Of a DNA stretch of 64,000 bases, positions 1-8,423 are shown piece by piece. How positions within the stretch are numbered: position 1 is the stretch's first letter; the number at the start of each line of letters is the position of its first letter. The notes beneath the pieces are model-generated. The model was given only the letters and a program-made list of their open reading frames with translations. It made no database searches and was not told the DNA's origin. A program made the translations under genes and the position numbers. The DNA is from Streptomyces sp. ISL-43 (GTDB taxonomy: Bacteria > Actinomycetota > Actinomycetes > Streptomycetales > Streptomycetaceae). Location: assembly GCF_018614195.1 (NCBI RefSeq), contig NZ_JAGGOT010000023.1, positions 186,001 through 250,000 of the forward strand. The letters run 5' to 3'.

Positions 1-2
1 TG

Positions 3-845
3 GGCAACATCACCTCCGAACTCGCCCCGTCCCGCGGTCCGGTGGACGAGGCGCTGGTCAAACTCGCCAGCGGCTGGGCCCCGCGGGAGACCGAGGCCGA
101 GGGCAACGGCGGGGTCATCCAGCTGCGCGCGATCCCGCTCAAGCCCAAGGGGACCCGGATCGGCTCCCTGGTCCTGTGCCGCGACGTCACCGAACTGCGT
201 CGTCGCGAACGTGAATTGATCACCAAGGACGCGACCATCCGGGAGATCCACCACCGGGTGAAGAACAACCTCCAGACCGTGGCCGCGCTCTTGCGCCTGC
301 AGGCCCGCCGGATGGATTCGCCGCAGGGCCGCGAGGCGCTGAACGAGGCCGTCCGCCGGGTCGGTTCGATCGCGATCGTGCACGAGACGCTCTCTCAGAA
401 CCTGGACGAGCGGGTCGAGTTCGACGAGATCGCCGACCGCGTGATCGCGATGGTCGCCGAGATCTCCCCGGGCAAGGTCGACTGCCGGCGCACCGGCCGC
501 TTCGGGATCCTGGACGCGGAGGTCGCCACTCCGCTGTCGATGGTGCTGACGGAGATCCTCCAGAACGCCCTGGAGCACGCCTTCACCCAGGGGGAGGGCG
601 GCACCGTCGAGGTGTCCGCGGCCCGCTCGGGCACCGGCCGCGGCGATGCCCGGCTGCTGATCTCGGTGGTCGACGACGGCTGCGGTCTGCCCGCCGGATT
701 CGACCCCCAGCGCGCCGGCAATCTCGGGCTGCAGATCGTACGGACCCTCGTGGAGGGCGAGCTCGGGGGCACCTTCGACATGGTCGCGGCCGAGCCGCGC
801 GGTACCAAGGTGGTCCTCGACATACCGGCGAGCCCGCAGAAGTAG
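3..845 (+). CDS. Sensor histidine kinase, PdtaS-like (5' end outside window)
   Basis: The frame is open from the first bases of the window, so this is the C-terminal part of a cytosolic sensor kinase. A PAS-like end (RDVTELRRRE) is followed by a HisKA_2 phosphoacceptor block, EIHHRVKNNLQ, encoded near 243-275. The HATPase domain then shows the N box (LQNALEHAF), a DDGCGLP G1 box and a GNLGLQIV G2 box. HisKA_2 kinases of this PdtaS type normally signal to ANTAR-type RNA-binding regulators (family knowledge); no such partner gene is visible here. The gene converges on wblE and ends before a strong hairpin. The kinase class is certain; the signal it senses is not known. Confidence 0.9.
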   Translation, partial: GNITSELAPSRGPVDEALVKLASGWAPRETEAEGNGGVIQLRAIPLKPKGTRIGSLVLCRDVTELRRRERELITKDATIREIHHRVKNNLQTVAALLRLQARRMDSPQGREALNEAVRRVGSIAIVHETLSQNLDERVEFDEIADRVIAMVAEISPGKVDCRRTGRFGILDAEVATPLSMVLTEILQNALEHAFTQGEGGTVEVSAARSGTGRGDARLLISVVDDGCGLPAGFDPQRAGNLGLQIVRTLVEGELGGTFDMVAAEPRGTKVVLDIPASPQK

Positions 846-915
846 GCCGGGCGGGACCGGGAGGGGAGCACCGTCCCGGTCACTCACCGTGACGTACTGG
901 GCCCCGGACAGCACT

Positions 916-950
916 GAACCCCGTACCGAATGGTTTTCGGTACGGGGTTC
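916..950. terminator. Bidirectional terminator between kinase and wblE
   Basis: There is a perfect 15-bp inverted repeat (arms 916-930 and 936-950, 5-nt loop) in the gap between two convergent genes. It has no long U tract, which is common for Streptomyces terminators. Confidence 0.8.
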
Positions 951-1015
951 GAGAGCACGTTGCTGAGCGCTTGACGGGGTACTACGCGCTGCGGCTCGAG
1001 GCTCGAAAGTCGATG

Positions 1016-1273
1016 TCAGGCGGTGGCGTTGCGCGCCCGATTGCGAGCGGCGCGGCGCTTCATCGCGCGGCGCTCGTCCTCGCTGAGACCGCCCCAGACA
1101 CCGGAGTCCTGACCGGACTCGAGCGCCCACTGCAGGCACTGCTCCATGACGGGGCAACGGCGGCAGACGGCCTTGGCTTCCTCGATCTGCAGCAGCGCAG
1201 GACCGGTGTTGCCGATGGGGAAGAAGAGTTCCGGGTCTTCCTCGCGGCAAACGGCGTTGTGACGCCAGTCCAT
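1016..1273 (-). CDS. wblE: WhiB-family iron-sulfur regulator WblE (WhiB1-like)
   Basis: This is an 85-residue WhiB-like protein starting MDWRHNAVC. The four [4Fe-4S] ligands are Cys9, Cys37, Cys40 and Cys46 (C-x2-C-x5-C spacing), and the GVWGG turn lies at residues 58-62, followed by a basic tail for DNA binding. The start at 1273 is chosen because AAGGAG precedes it and because the frame upstream, although open, does not resemble the family. WhiB1-type proteins bind the primary sigma factor and respond to nitric oxide through the cluster (family knowledge). About 330 nt separate it from the lipid-kinase gene upstream on the same strand, so a long leader is likely. The identification as WblE rather than another Wbl rests on length, the N-terminal sequence and neighbours. 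Confidence 0.9.
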   Translation of the reverse strand: MDWRHNAVCREEDPELFFPIGNTGPALLQIEEAKAVCRRCPVMEQCLQWALESGQDSGVWGGLSEDERRAMKRRAARNRARNATA

Positions 1274-1605
1274 GGCTGCTCCATCTCCTTGTATTGCGGG
1301 CAGGTTGCTTGTGAATGTGAACGCTTTCACGAATCCCTTCGCGAGGGAAGGGAGACCACCCAGTTTGGTGAAAAGCTCGCCCTGGGAGGCCGGAGATTCG
1401 TGGAGGGGTTCTGGCGGTCTGTGTGGGTGCCGGGTTCTGCGGGCTGTCCCGATCGCCATGTAGAGATTCGCAAACCTCGGACGGGGATACAACCCCTTCC
1501 GGAAAGTTTTTTTTGATTCGTCGGTGTCTAGTAGGTCACAGCCCTACTTCGTGAGGGTGGACCGGCGTGTAAACGTTCGAGTGAAAGGCCTTTGGGCTCT
1601 TCCGC

Positions 1606-2571
1606 TCACACAATCACACGCAGTGCACGACGTACGCCTGTGAACCGAACGCTGGTGCGCAGGCCGAGGTGGTCTCCGTCCATCTGGAACGGAAGCGGAA
1701 CCTTCGAATGCAAGGTGAAGTCCGTCAGATCGTGCAGAGACACCGCATGCTTGCCGTGCGGGCCGCGCTCAGGAGTCGAGGTCAGGAGCTGTGTCGCGTA
1801 GCGCGCGACCGCCGGAGTTGACAAACGATCGAGCGCCAATACGTCAAGTGCGGTATCGAACGACGCCTCCGGGGAGGCGTAAAGCGGGCGATTGCCCAGA
1901 TACGTCCACGGTGAGGTGTTGCACACTATCGACAGCACCAGGTCCGTCACCGGATCCGCGCCGGGGCGCTCCAGCGTGACCGTACCGTGCCTCCGGTTGG
2001 GCTCCTCCCAGAACTGGCGCATGAGCTGTCGTACATACAGGGCGTGCGTCGAACGCTTACCCCGTTCGCGCTGTTGTTCGACCCGGCCCACCACGCCCGC
2101 GTCGAAGCCGAAGCCCGCGCAGAAGGTGAACCAGCGCGCCGGCACCGACTCGTCCTCGGTACCCGGGGTACCGGCCGCCAGCCCCAGGCCCACCGTCCGC
2201 TCGCGCCGCTCCCGCAGCGCGTCCAGCAGGGCGCCGGTCGCCTCGACCGCGTCGTTGGGCAGGCCGAGCGCGCGGGCGAAGACATTGGTGGAGCCGCCGG
2301 GAACCACCGCGAGGCCGGGCAGCCGCTCCGGATCGGGGCCTTCGTGCAGGAGTCCGTTGACCACTTCGTTGACGGTGCCGTCACCGCCCAGCGCCACCAC
2401 CAGGTCGATACCGGTCTCGGCCGCCCTGCGTCCCAGGTCCCGGGCGTGGCCGCGGTACTCGGTGGTGACGGCCTCCAGCTTCATCTCGCTGGCCAGCGCA
2501 TGGGTCAGGACATCGCGCGTGCGCGCACTGGTGGTCGTCGCTGCTGGGTTGGCCACGAGAAGTGCACGCAT
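1606..2571 (-). CDS. Diacylglycerol kinase-family lipid kinase (YegS-like)
   Basis: This 321-residue protein of the diacylglycerol/sphingosine kinase catalytic fold starts MRALLVANPAATT. It carries the nucleotide-binding signature GGDGTVNEVVNGLL near residue 80 and PGGSTNVFARALG near residue 110. The C-terminal half is the beta-sandwich typical of YegS/DgkB. It should phosphorylate a lipid alcohol at the cytoplasmic membrane face, perhaps recycling diacylglycerol; the substrate is not determined by the sequence. It lies upstream of wblE on the same strand and is divergent from the small membrane-protein gene. Confidence 0.85.
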   Translation of the reverse strand: MRALLVANPAATTTSARTRDVLTHALASEMKLEAVTTEYRGHARDLGRRAAETGIDLVVALGGDGTVNEVVNGLLHEGPDPERLPGLAVVPGGSTNVFARALGLPNDAVEATGALLDALRERRERTVGLGLAAGTPGTEDESVPARWFTFCAGFGFDAGVVGRVEQQRERGKRSTHALYVRQLMRQFWEEPNRRHGTVTLERPGADPVTDLVLSIVCNTSPWTYLGNRPLYASPEASFDTALDVLALDRLSTPAVARYATQLLTSTPERGPHGKHAVSLHDLTDFTLHSKVPLPFQMDGDHLGLRTSVRFTGVRRALRVIV

Positions 2572-2656
2572 GGGCGCCAGCCTACCGACCCGTTCGGACG
2601 CGGCCCATACTGGCCGTCCCCTCCGGCGTCGCGCGGCCCGCGGCTACCCTGCTGGG

Positions 2657-3094
2657 GTGAGTACGAAGCCCAGCCCCACCACGCCCGCCGTCCCCACCGC
2701 GCTGCCCCGCCGGCTGACCGCGGCCGCCGCGCTCACCGCGCTGGAGGGACTGGCCCTGGCCGGCCTCGGCGTCTACATGCTCTACGTCGGCATCGCCGGC
2801 GACCCCGACTCCCCGCAGCAGGCCGAGACGGGCGGGATCACCCTGCTCCTGATCGCCGCGCTGCCGCTGGTCGCGGCGCGCGGACTGCGCCTGGGCCGCC
2901 GCTGGAGCCGCGGCCCGACGCTGATCACCCAGCTGCTCGCCCTCCCGGTGGCCTGGACGCTGTGGAGCTCCGGCGGCGCGATGACCGCCGCCGCCGCGGC
3001 CCTGGCCCTGGCCGCGGTGGCCGTCGTAGGACTCCTGCTGAATCCGACGGCCACCGAGGCGCTGGGCTTCGACTCCGGTGAAGAGGCCGGCTAG
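2657..3094 (+). CDS. Small integral membrane protein, unknown function
   Basis: This is a 145-residue protein from a GTG start (MSTKPSPTTP after formylation). It has a short Pro/Thr-rich cytoplasmic N-terminus and then about four hydrophobic segments: roughly residues 20-45, 55-72, 85-105 and 110-130. The C-terminus is short and acidic. Comparable proteins occur next to the lipid-kinase gene in other Streptomyces, but no function is known to me. It is divergent from the kinase and convergent with sigH, whose stop lies 30 nt away. The longer open frame upstream is antisense to the kinase gene and is not used here. Confidence 0.7.
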   Translation: MSTKPSPTTPAVPTALPRRLTAAAALTALEGLALAGLGVYMLYVGIAGDPDSPQQAETGGITLLLIAALPLVAARGLRLGRRWSRGPTLITQLLALPVAWTLWSSGGAMTAAAAALALAAVAVVGLLLNPTATEALGFDSGEEAG

Positions 3095-3123
3095 CCCGTA
3101 CGCCTGACCGGGCGCCGCGGGGG

Positions 3124-4176
3124 CTACTCCTCGACGAGGAGCTTCTCGCGGAGCTGGGCCAGGGTGCGGGCCAGCAGACGGGAGACGTGCATCTGGGAGA
3201 TGCCGACCTCCTGCGCGATCTGCGACTGGGTCATGTTGCCGAAGAACCGCAGCAGCAGGATCCGCTTCTCCCTCGGCGGCAGTCCCTCCAGCAGCGGCTT
3301 GAGGGACTCGCGGTATTCGACGCCCTCCAGCGCCTCGTCCTCCGAGCCCAGGGTGTCCGCGACCGCCGGCGACTCGTCGTCGGTGTCCGGGACGTCCAGT
3401 GAGAGCGTGCTGTAGGCATTGGCCGATTCCAGGCCTTCCAGCACCTCTTCCTCGGAGATCCCCAGCCGCTCGGCCAGCTCGTGCACCGTGGGGGAGCGGC
3501 CGTGCTGCTGGGACAGTTCCGCCGTCGCCGTGGTCAGCGAGAGCCGCAGCTCCTGCAGGCGCCTGGGGACCCGTACGGCCCAGCCCTTGTCGCGGAAGTG
3601 GCGCTTGATCTCGCCGACCACCGTGGGCGTGGCGTACGTGGAGAACTCGACCCCGCGGTCCGGGTCGAACCGGTCCACCGACTTGATCAGCCCGATGGTG
3701 GCGACCTGGGTCAGGTCGTCCAGCGGCTCGCCGCGGTTGCGGAAGCGCCGCGCCAGGTGTTCGACCAGCGGCAGGTGCATCCGTACGAGACGGTTGCGCA
3801 GCTCGGCCTTCTCCGGCGAGCCGTCGGGCAGGGCCCGCAGCTCGATGAACAGGGCCCGCGCGCCACTGCGGTCGCGCGGATCCGGCAGTGGCGCCGGCGC
3901 GGTGAACACCGGGGCCGCGGGGGCCCCCGGTGTGTCCGAGGCCGGGGCCGGCGGGGCCGTGGCAGCGGCCCCCGGTGGCTGGACCGGCAGTGGTTGGTCG
4001 TGCTGGTTCTCGCTCACAGGGCCCGCCCGTCGCTCCGCCGAGTCCAAAAAGCCGTCTTCCGCATCCGTGTCAGCCGGGTGCGGCCGGGCGTGCTGCTGCT
4101 CCGGAATGCCGCCGTCGACCTCGTGTCGTACCCGGGGCCGATCCCCGCCCCACACCGGGACCTCCCCGCCGCTCAC
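3124..4176 (-). CDS. sigH: SigB/SigF/SigG-type stress sigma factor SigH
   Basis: This is an alternative sigma factor of the SigB/SigF/SigG group. Region 2 reads LPLVEHLARRFRNRGEPLDD, followed by region 3 and a region 4 helix-turn-helix (MTQSQIAQEVGISQMHVSRL) at the C-terminus. The chosen GTG at 4176 overlaps the ushX stop as GTGA, implying translational coupling, and gives 350 residues. A second GTG at 4017 (SENQHDQ...) would give 297 residues. The frame also stays open upstream through ushX to an ATG at 4692 (522 codons). S. coelicolor SigH is known to be made in several sizes by alternative starts and proteolysis. The N-terminal 100 residues are Pro/Ala-rich. Its likely role is osmotic and developmental stress transcription, held in check by UshX. 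Confidence 0.88.
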   Translation of the reverse strand: MSGGEVPVWGGDRPRVRHEVDGGIPEQQHARPHPADTDAEDGFLDSAERRAGPVSENQHDQPLPVQPPGAAATAPPAPASDTPGAPAAPVFTAPAPLPDPRDRSGARALFIELRALPDGSPEKAELRNRLVRMHLPLVEHLARRFRNRGEPLDDLTQVATIGLIKSVDRFDPDRGVEFSTYATPTVVGEIKRHFRDKGWAVRVPRRLQELRLSLTTATAELSQQHGRSPTVHELAERLGISEEEVLEGLESANAYSTLSLDVPDTDDESPAVADTLGSEDEALEGVEYRESLKPLLEGLPPREKRILLLRFFGNMTQSQIAQEVGISQMHVSRLLARTLAQLREKLLVEE

Positions 4177-4586
4177 GCCGGGCCTGGTCCCGCGCCGCGC
4201 TGTTTGTAGAGGCTGATGCTCACCGTCTTGTTCTCCTCGACCGTCGCCTCGACCTTCCCGGCCAATGCCGAGAGGACCGTCCACGCGAACGTGTCGCGCT
4301 CCGGGGCCCGGCCGTCGGTGGTCGGGGCGGAGACGGTCACCTCCAGCGAATCGTCCACCAGCCGGAAGACGCAGCTGAGGACGGAGCCGGGCACGGCCTG
4401 CTGGAGCAGGATCGCGCAGGCCTCGTCCACCGCGATGCGGAGGTCCTCGATCTCGTCGAGGGTGAAGTCCAAACGTGCCGCGAGGCCGGCCGTGGCCGTC
4501 CGCAGCACAGACAGGTAGGCACCCGCAGCGGGCAGCCGGACTTCCACGAAGTCCTGGGTCCCGGGCTCGCCTGCGATCTGGGACAC
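4173..4586 (-). CDS. ushX: Anti-sigma factor (RsbW-like kinase fold) of SigH
   Basis: This is a 137-residue GHKL/HATPase_c protein of the RsbW/SpoIIAB anti-sigma class. The N box appears as EDLRIAVDEACAILL, and the C-terminal part (WTVLSALAGKVEATVEE) is typical of Streptomyces PrsH/UshX proteins. The GTG start at 4586 is favoured because GGAGG lies 5-6 nt upstream; the frame extends further to 4751 without family similarity. Its TGA overlaps the sigH GTG, so the pair is stoichiometrically coupled. It is expected to bind SigH in the cytoplasm and to be relieved by an anti-anti-sigma factor encoded elsewhere. Confidence 0.88.
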   Translation of the reverse strand: MSQIAGEPGTQDFVEVRLPAAGAYLSVLRTATAGLAARLDFTLDEIEDLRIAVDEACAILLQQAVPGSVLSCVFRLVDDSLEVTVSAPTTDGRAPERDTFAWTVLSALAGKVEATVEENKTVSISLYKQRGAGPGPA

Positions 4587-4812
4587 CCTCACCTCCAAGG
4601 TGGTACGAGCTCTGTTCGCCGGTGACGCTATCGCGATCCGGGCGATCGTGTCGCGGCCCCCCTGCTGGAGAGCGCGAGGCCCCGTCGAACATAGCTGGCC
4701 GAGCGGCCGTGCCTGCGACCAGTGACTGATGGTAAGCCCATCAGTACGCACAGTGGCTAGGGGTCTGCGGGCCCAAATCAGGGGAACCGGCGGAGGGTTG
4801 ACCTACCCCGCT

Positions 4813-5073
4813 TCAGACGATCGAACCGTCGACAAAACACCATCGCCAGGTCTCACCCGGTTCGAAGCTGCGCATCACCGGGTGGCCGGTCTCCTGGTGG
4901 TGCGCCGAGGCGTGCCGGTGGGGCGAGGAATCGCAGCAGGCGACGTGCCCGCACCCCAGGCACATCCGCAGCTGTACGGGATGACTGCCGAGCGCCAGAC
5001 ATTCGGTGCAGGTCTGGGCAAGCGGGATCGGCTCGGGGCGCGGCAGTTCGGGAACGTGGGTGCACTCGCTCAT
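4813..5073 (-). CDS. UBP-type zinc finger protein
   Basis: This 86-residue protein consists of a single ZnF-UBP domain. Cysteines and histidines alternate in the expected order: CTECLALGSHPVQLRMCLGC, then GHVACCDSSPHRHASAHHQE, then TGHPVM. Such domains bind C-terminal Gly-Gly peptides in eukaryotes; the bacterial role is unclear. The start at 5073 (MSECTHVPEL) is the only Met giving the domain alone. It lies upstream of ushX-sigH on the same strand with a 226-nt gap, so it may share regulation with that stress operon, but a separate ushX promoter fits in the gap. It is divergent from the antiporter gene. Confidence 0.8.
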   Translation of the reverse strand: MSECTHVPELPRPEPIPLAQTCTECLALGSHPVQLRMCLGCGHVACCDSSPHRHASAHHQETGHPVMRSFEPGETWRWCFVDGSIV

Positions 5074-5137
5074 GATGGCCAGCGTACTGAGGCGCGGGCG
5101 CGCGAGGGCGATTCGAATCAAACGAGGGTGATCTTCG

Positions 5138-6718
5138 ATGGAGGTATTGCCGCTGGTGGCGCTGGTCGCGGGCTGTGCGATCGTCGCGGGCCTCGCCCGC
5201 CGCACCCCGGTGCCTGCGCCGCTGCTGCTGGTCGCCGCCGGGCTCGTCGCGGCCTATGTGCCGGGCGTGCCCCCGTACGGCCTGGACCCGCACATCGTGC
5301 TGCCCCTGCTGCTCCCGCCGCTGCTGTACACGGCCGCGGTGGACAGCTCGTACCTGGACCTGCGGGCGAACATGCGGCCCGTGGCGCTGCTCTCGGTGGG
5401 GTACGTGCTCTTCGCGACGCTCGCCGTCGGATACGCGGCCTACCTGGTGGTACCGGGGCTGACGCTGCCGGTGGCGCTGGTGCTGGGCGCGGTCATCGCG
5501 CCGCCCGACGCGGTCGCGGCGACGGCCATCGCGCGCAAGCTCGGGCTGCCGAACCGGATCACGACCATCCTGCAGGGTGAGTCCCTGGTCAACGACGCCA
5601 CCGCGATCACCGCGTACAAGGTCGCGCTGGCGGCGGCGGTCGGGACGAGCACCGGCTGGACGGGCGGGATCGCGGAGTTCCTGCTGGCCTCGGTGGGCGG
5701 GGTCGGAATGGGCCTGCTGCTGATGGTGCCCATCCACGTCCTGCGCAAGCGGCTGCGCGAGCCCCTGCTGCAGAACACGCTGTCGCTGCTGATCCCGTTC
5801 GTGGCCTACGCGGCCGCCGAGCGGGTGCACGCCTCGGGAGTCCTGGCGGTCGTGGTGGTCGCGCTGTACCTCGGGCACCGGAACTGGCAGGTCGACTTCG
5901 CGACCCGGCTCCAGGAGGAGGCGGTGTGGAAGATGGTCGCCTTCGTACTGGAGTCGGTGGTCTTCGCGCTGATCGGACTCCAGCTGCCGGTGGTGCTGAA
6001 GGGGCTGGGCGCGTACGAGGGCGTGGCCGCGGCCGGCTACGCGCTGGCGGTCTTCGCGGTCGTCGTGGCGGCCCGCTTCGCGTGGGTCTTCCCCGCGACG
6101 TTCCTGCCGAGGCGGCTCTCGCGGCGGATCCGGGAGCGGGAACCGGGGACGAACTGGAAGGCGCCGGTCATCGTCGGATGGGCCGGGATGCGGGGCGTGG
6201 TCTCGCTGGCGATCGCCTTCTCCGTGCCGATGAACGTGCCGCACCGCAACCTGATCCTGTTCCTGACGTTCACGACGGTCATCGGCACTCTGGTCGTCCA
6301 GGGCCTGACGCTCCCCCCGCTGATCCGCCTGCTGCGCCTGCCCGCCCGGGACGCGCACGCCGAGACCCTGGCGGAGGCGCAGGCCCAGAGCGAGGCCTCG
6401 CGGGCGGCGGACGAACGCCTGACGGAGCTGCTGGCCTCACCGGCGAACGCCCTCCCGCCGCCGCTGGCGGACCGGCTGCGGACGGTACTGGAGCGCCGGC
6501 GCAACGCGGTGTGGGAGCGGCTGGGGGAGGTCAACGCGGTGACCGGCGAGTCGGCGGACGAGGTGTACCGCCGGCTCGCGGGAGAGATGATCGCGGCGGA
6601 ACGCGAGGTCTTCGTGTCCCTGCGCGACGCGCGCCGCATCGACGACGAGATGCTGCGGGCCCTGCTGCGCCGCCTCGACCTGGAGGAAGCGGCGGCCTAC
6701 CGGGAGGAGTCGACCTAG
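5138..6718 (+). CDS. CPA1-family Na+/H+ antiporter (NhaP-like)
   Basis: This is a 526-residue membrane exchanger with about twelve transmembrane segments between residues 5 and 400. It carries the ion-site motifs APPDAVAATAIARKLGLPNR (around residue 125) and GESLVNDATAI (around residue 148), which are diagnostic of the CPA1 NhaP/NHE family. A cytoplasmic helical tail rich in Ala, Glu and Arg follows from about residue 400 and probably regulates exchange. It should export Na+ (or K+/Li+) in exchange for protons at the cell membrane. Its place beside an osmotic stress sigma locus is suggestive but it is transcribed divergently. It is a full-length family member. Confidence 0.9.
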   Translation: MEVLPLVALVAGCAIVAGLARRTPVPAPLLLVAAGLVAAYVPGVPPYGLDPHIVLPLLLPPLLYTAAVDSSYLDLRANMRPVALLSVGYVLFATLAVGYAAYLVVPGLTLPVALVLGAVIAPPDAVAATAIARKLGLPNRITTILQGESLVNDATAITAYKVALAAAVGTSTGWTGGIAEFLLASVGGVGMGLLLMVPIHVLRKRLREPLLQNTLSLLIPFVAYAAAERVHASGVLAVVVVALYLGHRNWQVDFATRLQEEAVWKMVAFVLESVVFALIGLQLPVVLKGLGAYEGVAAAGYALAVFAVVVAARFAWVFPATFLPRRLSRRIREREPGTNWKAPVIVGWAGMRGVVSLAIAFSVPMNVPHRNLILFLTFTTVIGTLVVQGLTLPPLIRLLRLPARDAHAETLAEAQAQSEASRAADERLTELLASPANALPPPLADRLRTVLERRRNAVWERLGEVNAVTGESADEVYRRLAGEMIAAEREVFVSLRDARRIDDEMLRALLRRLDLEEAAAYREEST

Positions 6719-6739
6719 CCGGGGCCCCGCGGGGCCGGC

Positions 6740-7630
6740 CTACGGGCGGCCCGTGACGACCGCCGTCAGGGTGGTGCCCCGGGGGAAGGCGCCGGCGCGG
6801 GCCAGGGCGAGCAGCGCCCAGAGGAGCTTCGCCACGTAGATCCGCTCCACCGGCAGGCCGTGACGGGACTCGAAGTCCGCCGCGAAGGCCTCCAGCGCGT
6901 CCGGGACACGGGCGTAGCCGCCGTGGGCGAAGCCCTCGGCGAGCGACCAGTCGCCCGCCGGACCGCCGAACGCCGCCGCCTGGAGGGAACGTATCTCCGC
7001 TTCCAGGAAACCGCCCCCGACCACGGGCACGCCCACCGCCCGCTGGCCCGCGGCCAGCCCCGCCGCCAGCCCGGCCAGCGTGCCCCCGGTACCGCAGGCC
7101 ACCGCGACGACGTCGCACGCCCCCCGCAGCTCGTGCCCCAGCTCGGCGCAGCCCCGTACGGCGAGCGCGTTGCTGCCGCCCTCCGGGATGACGTAGGCGT
7201 CGCCCGCGCCGGCCTGCGCGGGCAGCCCCGACTTGTCCCGGTAGGCGGACCGCGTCACGAAGTGCAGCCGCATGCCGTCCGCCGCGCACCGGGCCAGCGA
7301 GTCGTTCAGGGGGAGCCCCGCGAGCTCGTCGCCCCGGACGATCCCGACCGTCTCCAGCCCCAGCAGCCGGCCTGCGGCGGCGGTGGCCCGCAGGTGGTTG
7401 GAGTAGGCCCCGCCGAAAGTCACGAGCCCCGTACGGCCATCCGCGACGGCGGCCCGCAGATTCGGCGCGAGCTTGCGCCACTTGTTGCCGGGCAGCTCGG
7501 GATGGACTAGATCGTCCCGTTTGAGCAGCAGCCGCACTCCGTGCCGCTCGAACCGCTCGTCGCCGGCCTCCCGCAGCGGAGAGGCCGGGCGAGGCCGCAG
7601 GATGAGATCAGGCTCGACTGGACGCTTCAC
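6740..7630 (-). CDS. PLP-dependent ACC deaminase / D-cysteine desulfhydrase family enzyme
   Basis: This 296-residue fold-type II PLP enzyme starts MKRPVEPDLILRPRP. The Schiff-base lysine is Lys50 in GNKWRK, and GGAYSNH (Ser77-Asn78-His79) is the loop that contacts the substrate carboxylate. The pattern matches 1-aminocyclopropane-1-carboxylate deaminase and D-cysteine desulfhydrase; the two activities cannot be separated by eye. It converges on the antiporter gene 22 nt away and lies downstream of the amidase on the same strand after 114 nt. It is slightly shorter than the usual 320-340 residues, mainly at the C-terminus. Confidence 0.85.
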   Translation of the reverse strand: MKRPVEPDLILRPRPASPLREAGDERFERHGVRLLLKRDDLVHPELPGNKWRKLAPNLRAAVADGRTGLVTFGGAYSNHLRATAAAGRLLGLETVGIVRGDELAGLPLNDSLARCAADGMRLHFVTRSAYRDKSGLPAQAGAGDAYVIPEGGSNALAVRGCAELGHELRGACDVVAVACGTGGTLAGLAAGLAAGQRAVGVPVVGGGFLEAEIRSLQAAAFGGPAGDWSLAEGFAHGGYARVPDALEAFAADFESRHGLPVERIYVAKLLWALLALARAGAFPRGTTLTAVVTGRP

Positions 7631-7744
7631 ACCCCCATTGTGTGCCGCCCCAGCCCCTGCCGTGCACGTCAGAGCCGTGATGCGCGGACGGCGCGGGGCC
7701 GGTCGGCACGTGCACGGACCCCCGCGCAGGGCCTGTCGCGGGTG

Positions 7745-8335
7745 TCATTTCAGGCGTTCCTCGATGCGGTCGCGCATCGAGGACATGGTGAAGCCCTTCG
7801 GGTCGATCTTGCCCGGCTGCCATTCGAGGTGGCCGATGACCGAGCGGGCCGACCAGGCGTGGGCGCGGCACAGGGCGGCCGACGCGCGGGCCATCGCGTC
7901 GAGTTGGGCGGGCGGCCAGGGGTCCTCGCCGTCGCCGAGGTTCTCGCACTCGAAGCCGTAGAAGTGCCGGTTGCCGTCGGTGTCCGCCTGGCGGTCCGGC
8001 GGGAGGCGCTTCTCCGCGATCACCGCCGCCAGGACGTCGGAGTCGCCCGCGCCGGCGTGGTTGGCGCGGCCGTGGCCCACGAGGTGGACCCGGCCGTCCT
8101 TGGTGATCACGCCGTGGCAGAGCGGGCCGGGGAGGGCCTCGTCGCCGTCGCGGCAGAGGCGGACGGTGTACGCGGTCCCGTGCGTGACGGTGTGATGGAG
8201 CATCACCCCGTGCACCGGGCCCCAGGCTCCCTTGTGGTTGCGGTTGTGAGTGCGCCAGCCGCCGACTTCGACGACGGTGAGGCCCTCGGCCCGCAGCGCG
8301 TGGATGAACCGGTCGGCGGACAGGGGTGCGGACAT
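7745..8335 (-). CDS. N-acetylmuramoyl-L-alanine amidase / PGRP-like (Amidase_2)
   Basis: This 196-residue protein is a single Amidase_2 domain. The zinc ligands are likely the first histidine of MLHHTVTHGT and the late histidine in VIGHLEWQPGKIDP; NRHFYGFECEN supplies the central strand. No signal peptide is visible, so it may act in the cytoplasm, be exported by a non-classical route, or derive from a phage-type endolysin. AAGGAGG precedes the ATG at 8335. The family cleaves the MurNAc-L-Ala bond of peptidoglycan. It sits immediately downstream of the broken hmp gene on the same strand. Confidence 0.85.
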   Translation of the reverse strand: MSAPLSADRFIHALRAEGLTVVEVGGWRTHNRNHKGAWGPVHGVMLHHTVTHGTAYTVRLCRDGDEALPGPLCHGVITKDGRVHLVGHGRANHAGAGDSDVLAAVIAEKRLPPDRQADTDGNRHFYGFECENLGDGEDPWPPAQLDAMARASAALCRAHAWSARSVIGHLEWQPGKIDPKGFTMSSMRDRIEERLK

Positions 8336-8423
8336 GGCCGCCTCCTTGACTGTGTGTGAGTGGACCGTCGCACACCGGTGTAGTGGAGGTAGTCATTCCG
8401 CCGCAAGGGCGCAAAAGCGCACG

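Noticed and set aside
1493..1605. T-run at 1509-1516 as a terminator with the GGGG-N6-CCCC stem before it
   Set aside because: On the plus strand no gene ends there, and the stem is only 4 bp. It lies in the long leader of wblE on the opposite strand.
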